The translations under genes were made by a program, and so were the position numbers. From NCBI GenBank assembly GCA_037954665.1, contig JBBMOL010000072.1, positions 2,878,340 to 2,942,339 on the forward strand: DNA of 64,000 nucleotides. Reading direction: 5' to 3'. Every line of letters starts with the position of its first letter. The stretch's first letter is position 1. The stretch comes from Laguncularia racemosa. Lineage: Eukaryota > Streptophyta > Magnoliopsida > Myrtales > Combretaceae. Shown piece by piece: positions 55,662 to 64,000 of this stretch. Below the pieces are notes generated by a model, which searched no databases, had not been told where the DNA came from, and saw nothing but the letters and a program-made list of their open reading frames with translations.

Positions 55662-57080
55662 TCAAGTTGGAGAGTATAGATCAAGAACTCTCAACTTGTT
55701 ACATAAAAACTCAAACTGCTCTCTGCCAAGAGCTTTTGTAAAAATGTCTGCCAACTGCATCTTTGTAGAGACATAACAAGGACGAATCACCCCAGCCTGT
55801 AATTTTTCCCGAACTATATGACAATCAATCTCAATGTGTTTTGTACGTTTGTGGAAAACTGGGTTAGCAGCAATGTGTAAGGCCGCCTGATTATCACAAA
55901 ACAACGAAGTCGGTTTATGTAATTCAACCTTCAAATCTCGAAGTATATACCTCAACCATGTTAACTCCAGACAAGTGTTTGCATAGCCCTGTACTCAGCT
56001 TCTACTGACGACCGTGAAACATTCGTCTATTTTTTTTACTTCCAAGAGATGAGTGATGACCCGAGCAAAATACAATAGCCAGAAACAGAACGTCTAGTAG
56101 TACAGCATCCTCCCCAATCTGAATCACAATAGGCACTGAGTGTTAAATTATTTTCGGATGGTAAAAACAAACCCTGACCTGGCGACTGTTTAATGTAACG
56201 GAGAACGCGCAGTGCTGCTTCCCAATGCGGCTTTCGAGGCATGCTTATGAACTGGCTTAGTGTACGTACTGAATACACTATGTCTAGTCTGGTAACTGTC
56301 AAATATATTAATCTCCCAACTAGTCTCCGATGCTTGCTCGGGTCATGAAGAACTTCGCCATCTTCATCTGTCAATTTTAAATTTTGTTCCATTGGGAACC
56401 TTTCCGGCTTCACACCTGATAATCTTGCATCTTGTAAAATGTCTAAGGCATATTTTCTCTGAGACATAAAGATACCTTTCTTTGAACGAGAGAATTCTAT
56501 TCCCATAAAGTATTTTAACTCACCAAGATCTTTGATAAGAAAATGCTTGAGCAGATGACTTTTGAGTAACTTGATCTCATGCAGATCATTACACGTTAAC
56601 AGGATGTCATCAACATAAATAAGAATGGCAGTGAACTTTTTACCTTGAGGCTTAGTAAAAAGTGAATAACGCACCCGTGATTGTATGTAGCCTGCCGATT
56701 TAATAGTACTTGCAAAAGTGGAAAACCAATTGCGAGATGCTTGTTTCAAACCATAGATGGATTTCTGAAGCCGACATACCAGATTCTCCCCCTGTCGGCG
56801 AAGGCCAGGAGGTGGAGTCATATACACCTCTTCGTGCAAAGTTCCGTGAAGGAACACATTGTGTACATTAAGCTAATAGATATACCAATTTCGGGAAGCT
56901 ACGACTATTAACAAACAACGGAGAGTGGTGAGTTTTGCAGTTGGAGAAAAAGTCTCCTGATAATCTATACCTTCAATCTGTGTGTACCCCTTTGCAACTA
57001 AATGCGCTTTATAGCGCTCAATTGTCCCATCCGAATGGTATTTAATCTTGTAAACCCACGGACAGCCTATTGGTTCGTGC
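55662..57080 (-). pseudogene. Copia reverse transcriptase and RNase H
   Basis: RT starts with PIGCPWVYKIKYHSDGTIER (about 57070-57010), a stop at about 56873, then a 273-codon open stretch: LHEEVYMTPPPG, VCRLQKSIYGLKQASRNWF, and YVDDILLT with the catalytic YVDD at 56606-56617. ELKYFMGIEFSRSKKGIFMSQRKY follows. RNase H runs from SAYCDSDWGGCCTTRRSVSGY through a frame break near 56035-55960 to LFCDNQAALHIAANPVFH and HIEIDCHIVREKL, closing with QLADIFTKAL. RT itself looks nearly intact. It would copy element RNA into DNA in virus-like particles. Confidence 0.9.
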
Positions 57081-58530
57081 CCCGGAGGAAGGGGAACCAA
57101 CTGCCATGTGTTGTTTCGTTCTAGAGCCTGAAGTTCAGCGGACATGGCTTGGCGCCAAAGAGGATCACAGTCGGCTTGTTCGAACGAGGTGGGTTCAGAT
57201 TGTGCTGTCAAGAGAGCTAAAAAGGCACGATGATTTGGAGAAAAACGAAAAACAGATAAATGAGAGGAAAGAGGATACCTTGTACCGTGACAAGAACTAG
57301 GTTGCATCGAAGAGAGATTAGCCTGGGAAGACATGTCGTAGTCTTTCTGCCATACTGGTGGCTGGATAAAGCGGGTGGAACGGCGGAGAGGTGGTGCATC
57401 AATGGAGGTGGACGACGGAGAAGATGGGTGGTGTGTGGCGGAAGGTGATGGAGAGACTGTAGGTGACGAGGATGGTGGGAATGATAAGGGTTCGGGTGAA
57501 GCAGTATGAGGTGAAAGTGGAATGAAGTCAGTATCCTGATGAGGCATGGGAAGCGTGATATTGGGAGAGGAATTTGGAGAAAATATCGGCGGAGGATTCT
57601 CTGGTGAGCTGTCGAAGGAAACATGTGGAGGGAAAGGGAAACGTGGTGCGGAAGTTTGAGGAGATTGGGAATGAGAATGGAAAGGGAATACATGTTCCCT
57701 AAAATAGACATCTCTGCTAACCGAGATTTTCTTTGTGTTTAAGTAAAAAATTTTATACCCTTTTTGGCCATGTGGATATCCCATGAAAACACAAACAGAG
57801 GCTTGAGGGTCAAATTTTTGTTTAGGGTGAACGTTGGTCGCGTAACACTCGCAACCAAAGACACGCAAATGTGTAAGAGAAGGAGGCCGGTTATATAAGA
57901 CCTCGAAAGGGGATTTGTTGGACAGTAAAGGTGTTGGGATTCGGTTTATGAGGTAAACTTCCGTTAAAACACACTCCCCCCAAAATTCAAGTGGAACATT
58001 TGATTGAAACATAAGAGAACGAGCAACATTTAAAATGTGTCGATGCTTGCATTCTACAACTCCGTTTTGTTGCGGAGTATAGATGCAAGAAGTTTGGAGC
58101 TCAATTCCTTTATTTTGAAGAAAAGTGCGAATGGGAATAAATTATGTGCCATTATCCACCCTTATTGTTTGAACATTTGTTTGAAACTGAGTTTTGACAA
58201 ATTGTACAAAATTGATTAACAAAGATTGTGTCTCTGATTTATGAGACATGAGAAAAATCCATGTGCAGCATGAAAAATCATCAACAATTGTGAGAAAATA
58301 GCGCAAACCAGTGTGAGTAGGAATTTTATGAGGGCCTTAGACATCATAGTGCAAAAGAGAAAATGGAAATTTTGTTGTTATTGAACTTTTGGGAAAAGGC
58401 AAGCGTGTCTGCTTGGCCTTCGGACAAATAGCACAATTATTCTCTAATTCTTTATGATCTGAAGGAAGTAAATGTGACAACAATTTAAAACGAGAAAAGG
58501 AAGGATGACCCAGGCGTAAATGCCATAAGT
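57081..58530 (-). pseudogene. Copia integrase
   Basis: The pre-integrase part (about 58525-58400) reads LWHLRLGHPSFSRFKLL and CAICPKAKQTRLPF, giving the HHCC zinc site. The core has VDDFSCCTWIFLM, VDNGT followed by a TAA (about 58140), and PQQNGVVECKHRHILNVAR, where the residue after the catalytic Glu is Cys where Arg is usual. The 379-codon frame from 58012 covers the C-terminal half (VYLINRIPTPLL; GCECYATNVHPKQKFD) and a long Ser/Pro-rich linker (57710-57340) before RT. Two stops in the core disable it. Confidence 0.87.
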
Positions 58531-59280
58531 CAGACGGCTGAGAAACATGGAAAAACAGTCGATTTATCCTCTAATGGAAGCATGTAGTATAGGCCACCAC
58601 GTTGTCTACTCGAGCTAATCGTCTTCCCCGAAACCAAGTCCTGCACAATACAATAGTCAAAAAAGAAGAGAATGCAACAATTCAAATCTTTCATTAGCTT
58701 ACTAGCTGAAATCAAATTCAAATTGAATGATGGAACGCATATGACATTTTTAAGTATCAATTTTGGATTAAAAACAACAGTGCCGGTGTGTGTGATTTGT
58801 GATATAGCACCATTCGGTAAATTGACATTTGTAGAATTGGAAGGCTTGGGTTCGGTTAACAGAGATAGGTGGGAAGCGATGTGATCGGTGGTGCCAGAGT
58901 CCAAAATCCAAGAACTTGTACTGCTAGAATTAATAGACACAAGAGTCGATGGAATCAAACCTGCAGCATTAGCGTATGCATCAACATTACCGGAATTATT
59001 GTGATTCAGGGCATTGATTGCCTGTGCCAATTGTTGAATTTGTTCTACGGTGAATCCCTGCACTCCGCCAGAAGAAGTAGAAATAGCTTGGGATTCCGCC
59101 ACATTCGCTGTTGGTTGGTTCTGTTGCCCTTTAAACTGTCTCGGCTTATTATTGTTCCCATTCTTCAACCGACATCTATCCTTTGTGTGACCCTTTTACC
59201 ACAAAACTTAAAATGAAATTTGAGAGTCCGGCATTCATCTATGGTATGCCCGAATCGATTGCAATGATCACACGTTTTCT
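58530..59280 (-). pseudogene. gag-pol: Copia gag C-terminus and protease
   Basis: The frame emerges directly from the primer-binding site as SEQKTCDHCNRFGHTIDEC, a CCHC knuckle (about 59275-59236). A second, damaged knuckle follows (FCGK..., with a frame shift near 59195). From 59168 the frame is open for 212 codons: a Gln/Asn-rich linker, then the protease with SWILDSGTTDHIASH (catalytic D-S-G, about 58880-58910) and FNLNLISASKLMKDL. The protease looks complete. Normally about 250 Gag residues precede the knuckle; they are absent here. Confidence 0.87.
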
Positions 59281-59292
59281 GCTCTGATACCA
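59281..59292 (-). other. Primer-binding site of the copia element
   Basis: Plus strand GCTCTGATACCA, complementary to initiator tRNA-Met when read on the minus strand, abutting the right LTR. Confidence 0.95.
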
Positions 59293-59528
59293 TAACAAGA
59301 ATAAAAGATTTGGTGATGAATTGGATTGATACAGTCATTGCTACGATGGACTACAAATATATACACATCGCAAGGAACAAATCCGGCAAGATATCCCTAA
59401 TTATAATGCACATCTTCTCCTAAAATAATGCTACAAATCCGGCAACATATCCCTAATTATACTCCTATACAAATCATCTAAATATTTCAAGAATAATTAC
59501 AAAATAACTGACATATAATTTCCTAATA
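59293..59528 (-). repeat. 5' LTR of the copia element
   Basis: 236 bp, partner of 55419-55654, followed by the CTATA duplication. Confidence 0.92.
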
Positions 59529-59680
59529 CTATAGTACAAATGATTGTCATCAACATATGTTTAATTTTTGTCGTTTAAAATTGTTTTCCTTCCTCTTTTG
59601 ATATTGTACTTCATTTTACTACTCTCCACTTGTAAAAATCCAAGAAGATTTTAGATTTCGCATGTGAGACTAATGTCAAG

Positions 59681-59895
59681 CATGGTTATTAAAATCACGA
59701 GTCAATTGTACGATTCTACGAGTATACAATTCTATCAAGTTTTTCATAATCAAAATGGAAGAAAAATCATTTAATTATAAACTTTTGATATAATTGTAAG
59801 TTTAGATATACGATTCTACAAGTTATCAATTCTACCAATTCTATACAATTTTATACGATTCAATTCTAAGTAAAATCACGATTTTAACAACCCTG
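59681..59895. mobile_element. hAT-type MITE
   Basis: 215 bp with terminal inverted repeats of about 20 bp: CATGGTTATTAAAATCACGA on the left, and CAGGGTTGTTAAAATCGTGA when the right end is reverse-complemented. It is flanked by 8-bp duplications, ATGTCAAG (59673-59680) and ATGTCCAG (59896-59903), which match at seven of eight. Eight-base duplications and CAGGG-type ends are the mark of hAT elements. The interior has CGATTCTACGAG/ACAATTCTA words and no coding capacity, so it would need a transposase from elsewhere. Confidence 0.8.
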
Positions 59896-59903
59896 ATGTC
59901 CAG

Positions 59904-61157
59904 TGGTTTAAGAAAATCGAGTCTGACACTTTCATTTGCTAGGTCCATCGTTTGAGTTGTTATGTGATAATTAGGATTATTTAAAAAAAAAATGGATTGG
60001 ATCAAACTGAATCAAATAGTAAATTAAGATTTAATCTTTCTTTTTTAAGTAAAAAAAAATTACAAACCAAATCATGAAAAGTATAAAAAAAAAAAGTAGT
60101 AAAAATCTAGAAAATAAATGACCCAAAAAAAAGATTTCATATTGCTTATTTAATTTCTCCATTTATTTAGTTTTTATCGAGTGATCCATTTTGTTATTCT
60201 GTATTTTTATTTATTAACTGATATAAAAATCAAAATTATCAAGAGAAAAATAATAAAATCTTGTTAAGTATATCAAATGGATATTAAACATAGTAAGTGA
60301 TATCAAAGAAATGATAATGAATTAAATCTTTTTCATGTTAAGTATAATTTTTCATAACTTATTTATTTGTATATAGAAAAAAAAATTACAACACATGTAA
60401 TATTAGTTCGAGTTATAGATTGAATAGTTTTTTTTTTTAGTTAGAAAAAATTATAAATCTAACCGTATAATTTATTTGATTTTAAAAAAAAAATGAATCA
60501 TAATATATACCTCGAGTTAATTCGAGGGATGAACTGTACTGAATCAAACGGATAACTGCCCATGGGTTGGGGTTGGGCTTGGACTGTTTTCAAGCTCATT
60601 TTGCAGGTGTCCTATTTGATGGGCTTAAGACTTCTGATTACCTATTTTAGCTGGTTTTAATCATTATGTTTGCACGTAGGCCCAATTCTTAGGTTCATTT
60701 AACTTATTTCAATTGGGTTATAAAATTTTTTTGTCCATTTCATTTAAAGCTCGAAACTTAAATCAATAAAATTAATTTCATTATTAAATAATTTTTAATT
60801 TTGAAAAACCAACTCCGTTGAATCACTTAGCTAAATTTTTATGACTTTAAACAAAAATCAAGATGGTTTTCTAAAAATCTTAAATTTAGTTATGGGAGTA
60901 TTTGATTCTTTATTATATGCTTGGATAATTGAATAAAGGAAAATAGAAGGAATTATGATTATTATTAAAGATAAAACATAATTTAATGTAAAATTACCAA
61001 TATACTTATAAAATTAGGGGGGAAGATAAAATGAAACAAGAGACATTGGAATAATATAATTTTATTTTATTATTAATAATTTATATTACAATTTGATTCC
61101 CTTCAACCAAGTGAATGGATAGTTAATTATAGTACTTCACCAAAGAAAAGATAATAT
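59904..61157. other. AT-rich intergenic DNA
   Basis: Many A and T runs, no coding frame. The last 100 bp would be the 3' flank of the defensin-like gene on the minus strand. Confidence 0.6.
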
Positions 61158-62171
61158 TTATCGCTTGCATGCGTATGAGCAAACACAAGTACTAACGTCC
61201 CCGATGGATTCACATGTCCCGCTGGTTTCGATAGTATGATATGCGGTTTTACAAAATTCATTGCGGCACTCTCCGTTGCATTTTGGCGGAGCATGGCCCA
61301 ATTGCTGGAGTACAAGGTTCATACTGTTTACATTGTCCCATGCCTGTAAAAATAAACAAATTAATTAATTAATTAAACCCAGAAGAAATCCATGAACATA
61401 GTTCCAAGTTGTAAAAAATGTACAGAAGACTTTTAGGGACGTTTGAAAAGGAATTAAAAATTTTCTATGTTATAAGTGTCATGAAAAGCTCATGATCTTG
61501 AATGATAAAAAGGTCGAAAAATTCATTTTAAAGTAACTACATATGAAATTATTAATCACCAACAAATGCGGTCCAAATAGGTTTTCAAAATACTTTTGTA
61601 GACTGTAAATTATTTGGATTTTCATGGTAAATTTTGGCTTTTTTAAAGTAAATGACTCTACTGAAAAATAATGAATTCATCTGAACCAATATTCATGAAT
61701 TCGTTAAGAAAACATTTTATTTTTCATTGATAAATATTGCCTTATCTTTTATTAAAATAATATAAATAAACAATAGACAATACTGTTATGTTGAAATAGA
61801 TAATAAAAATTACATATAAAAAACATCATGTTTTCTGCATTTAATATAACACATACTATTAAAATCGAATAACATTACATGGAAACCATATGTCATATCA
61901 CATTATTTATGAATCATTATCTCTCTAAAATATAAAAAAAAAAACTTACTTTTTATTTAAATCATTATAAAATTTCATTTCCTACATAAATTTGATCCTA
62001 AATATCCATCTTTCTGTATCTAACTTTTTCGCTTATAGACGTTGGACTGATGATTCTCTTCTCTTAAAAGTCAACAAATTACGTAGGGTAACTCAAAAGA
62101 AATCGGAGAGCATTACCTGCCAATGCTAAAAGCAACAGAACGATCAAGCAAGTAAGAGTGAGTCTTGACAT
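61158..62171 (-). pseudogene. Defensin-like secreted cysteine-rich peptide gene, frameshifted
   Basis: Exon 1 (62171-62117) encodes an 18-residue hydrophobic signal peptide, MSRLTLTCLIVLLLLALA, and ends at a consensus donor (GCAG/GTAATG). The intron (62116-61344) ends in TTTTTACAG. Exon 2 continues in phase 1 with a Cys-rich start (GQCKQYEPCTP), which fits a mature peptide after the signal. Then a run of four A's (plus-strand TTTT, 61281-61284) shifts the frame, and TGA follows at 61260-61258. In the neighbouring frame the rest of a Cys-rich domain is clear (GECRNEFC with Cys-X3-Cys, then TCVC with Cys-X-Cys), ending at TAA 61160-61158. This pattern is that of the cysteine-stabilised alpha-beta fold of plant defensin-like peptides, which are secreted for defence or signalling. 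A signal-plus-domain gene with one intron in this place is typical of the family. It is either a recent pseudogene or carries a one-base assembly error. Confidence 0.75.
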
Positions 62172-62216
62172 CTTGACGAGTATGTTGGTGTGTCATTCTT
62201 TTAGCTGCTTTTTAGA

Positions 62217-62230
62217 TTATATATAAATAA
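62217..62230 (-). promoter_or_regulatory. Possible TATA box of the defensin-like gene
   Basis: The minus strand reads TATTTATATATAAT here, about 46 bp before the ATG at 62171. The distance is normal for a short 5' untranslated region. Confidence 0.5.
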
Positions 62231-62402
62231 ACAAGTAAATGAAAAACTTAGGAAAGTAAATCTACATTTATCCTCGCTGATTTGGCTCCAAAAAAATAAA
62301 ATAAATCTCGCAGATTTGATTCAGATTTATTGCGCTCAAGCTTGATTTCTGTCCAGCCACACTTATGTCACATTTCTCATACGTTTAAAAATTCAAGAAA
62401 AT

Positions 62403-62456
62403 TTTCTAAAATTCAAAAAAGGTACCAAACTTGATTAACGTTGTGAATTTTAGAAA
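62403..62456. repeat. 13-bp perfect inverted repeat
   Basis: TTTCTAAAATTCA (62403-62415) and TGAATTTTAGAAA (62444-62456) are exact complements around a 28-nt spacer. No family or function is assigned. Confidence 0.75.
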
Positions 62457-63539
62457 GTTAAGAAAAAGTTGGTATCGAAAGCTATGATTTTCTTTTTCGT
62501 ATATATATATATTGATTTTTTTTCTTGGATAATAAGAAATTTCTTATTCATCCCACGTAACTCAAATGCACATTAATATTTAATGGAAGCAAAAAAACTA
62601 AAGTTGTACAAACGGCATGGATTACACTAATCAACCATTTAAAATGCAGGCTTTTTGACCTATTACATTTAATCCATAAGTTAAAGTGAGCCAACTCACT
62701 GTTAAGCCTACTAACCCACAAAAAATAAATAAATAAATAAATAAATCATTAATCACATCATAAGAAATAGAAAACGAAAAAAAAGTTTGAAATATTGAAT
62801 CTTGAAATGAAATATCATTTCATTCATTTGCTTTATAGTCTTAGATTCAAATTAGTTGAACATAAGCATAAACACAATGTGTTTAACACACTAATTAGTT
62901 CTATTGTTAATATTCATAGATATAATGATCAAGTGCATAGTTGATATTCATATTTACAAAAAAAAAAATGTAGAGTATTTCTATAAGTACCATTTTTTTT
63001 AGAAAAATTAATTTAAAAATAATATTTAATTAGTCTATGTTAAAATATTAAATCTTATATAAAAAATTTATAATGGATTAATAGGTCTTACTTAACTCAC
63101 TAATAAATTGTATAAGGAAGTCAAATGTCATGAGTTGGGTCGAAAACTCTAACCTGCATATTAAGCGAACCAAAGCAAGCTAACCAGTTTAACTCATCGA
63201 TTTATGTACATTGGGACAAGTTGTCCTTTTTAGCCTACTTACACAGCAGAACTCTAACAAAAGCAAAAAATTAAAACAATAATAAAAACGAAAAAGCTAT
63301 AACTTAATGCGATGAAAGCAAAGATGGGTTTGTTTCTACATTATCTAAGAGGGTGTTGAGATGGAAACGATAAAACATAGATGAGTGATTGCCTCCTTTC
63401 TCTTATATTTTCATTTTTTATTGTTTAATTTAATTGAGCATGTTAAATAACAGTAATTTATTAAATTAATTATTATAAGTCAATAATGAGATAAATGTTA
63501 TTTTTTAATAAAATATTCAAAGATATCTTGGTAGCCATT
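62457..63539. other. AT-rich intergenic DNA
   Basis: Nothing recognised beyond simple runs, for example a short (AAAT)n stretch near 62722-62745. Confidence 0.6.
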
Positions 63540-64000
63540 TCTTGATGGACCTAAAGCCCACTAAAATGACTATTTCTTCTTGGACTAAGGCTCCCAATCT
63601 GATCCATACTTCTCTAAGAAGGATAGGAGGCTATCAAAGAAGTCACATCTTGAGAAGAGCCCCATTGGACAATGAGTAGTTCAACACTCGAAGAGCCCGC
63701 TAAACATTAAATGCAATCTCAAGTACTTAATGTCTACGGGGTTAGGGGCATGGGCAAAAGCCAACTAACTGTCCATTTTTTGAAGTCCTTATAAGCTAAA
63801 AGACCACCAAAGGTAGTAAGTTGAAGTTTGAACACACAACACTAGACTCTTTAAATGTTATTATCAAGATTTTTCCATGGCTCTATTTCTCGCTAACTTA
63901 AGTATTGGAGTGATAATGCCAAAATCATCTCTGAAGCCATTCAATAGCTCACGTGTATTTATTTACAAGCCTATTTCCCCTGAAGCTCAATAACTATAAG
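63540..64000 (+). mobile_element. LTR-like fragment at the window edge
   Basis: More GC-rich than its surroundings. It has CCTTATAAGC (about 63788, TATA-like) and, about 100 bp on, CTCGCTAACTTAAGTATTGGAGTGATAATGCC (63891 onward), a word set common in the R-U5 of plant LTRs and related to that at 48093-48113 on the other strand. It is cut by the window end, so no boundary can be given. Confidence 0.4.

Larger units (their letters stand above)
55419..59528 (-). mobile_element. Ty1/copia element, minus strand, lacking the gag N-terminus
   Basis: 4110 bp with 236-bp LTRs (55419-55654 and 59293-59528) that differ at six sites, all transitions (about 2.5%). The exact duplication CTATA lies at 55414-55418 and 59529-59533. 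The plus-strand ends read TAACAAG...CTAATA instead of TG...CA. Domain order on the minus strand is gag knuckle, protease, integrase, RT, RNase H, the copia order. The primer-binding site is followed at once by a zinc knuckle, so the Gag core is missing. Scattered stops also break integrase and RNase H. Confidence 0.93.

Noticed and set aside
57070..57711. Ser/Pro- and Arg-rich frames over the copia linker
   Set aside because: They are alternative frames of the integrase-RT linker of the copia element.

Overview
This is a stretch of plant nuclear DNA, most likely from a eudicot. It is AT-rich, the coding remnants carry introns, and there are plant class I small heat-shock protein, UGT76-like glycosyltransferase and defensin-like sequences. 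LTR retrotransposons fill most of the window. No bacterial, organellar or pararetroviral gene was seen, and no tRNA or rRNA gene was found. Only one host gene looks intact: an intronless small heat-shock protein at 50616-51101. A UDP-glycosyltransferase (53347-54953, minus) and a defensin-like secreted peptide gene (61158-62171, minus) are both broken.

Layout. (1) 1-5196: a small AT-rich foldback, then an old minus-oriented LTR-like relic (called H) holding two arrays of hairpin-forming repeats and split by a solo LTR (2462-3654). (2) 5202-10334: element A, a complete non-autonomous Ty3/gypsy element with gag and protease but no RT, RNase H or integrase core (target duplication AATAG). (3) 11717-33957: element E, a decayed Tekay/Del-like chromovirus with 3.1-3.2 kb LTRs (duplication ATATT). 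It is split by element B (15720-27379, minus, duplication TAAAA), and B is split inside its integrase by element F (17303-22302), a nearly non-coding Tat/Athila-type derivative. (4) 35514-47916: element C, Ty3/gypsy (duplication TGTTA). It contains a truncated minus copy related to A (called A', about 37838-40233), and its 3' LTR is split by element D (43457-47778, minus, duplication CTATC/CTATT). (5) 47917-55413: the low-repeat part with the heat-shock gene and the glycosyltransferase pseudogene. (6) 55419-59528: a Ty1/copia element (minus, duplication CTATA). (7) 59529-64000: a hAT-type MITE, the broken defensin-like gene, and an LTR-like fragment at the edge.

Boundaries rest on matching LTR ends, primer-binding sites and target duplications read directly from the sequence. 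By-eye LTR divergence follows the nesting: E about 15%, B about 7%, F about 0.8%. C and D are both about 10-11%, and the copia element is about 2.5%. A, B, C, D and A' share LTR ends TGATG...CATCA and an initiator-Met primer site, so they look like one related group.

The least ordinary observations are these: hairpin arrays whose two arms change together; an LTR subfamily that appears to have absorbed its own primer-binding site; F ending in an 18-nt tRNA-complementary tail and flanked by a 35-bp duplication; an exact 219-bp in-frame duplication of a retroviral protease active site; and a small heat-shock protein lacking the beta6 dimerisation loop.
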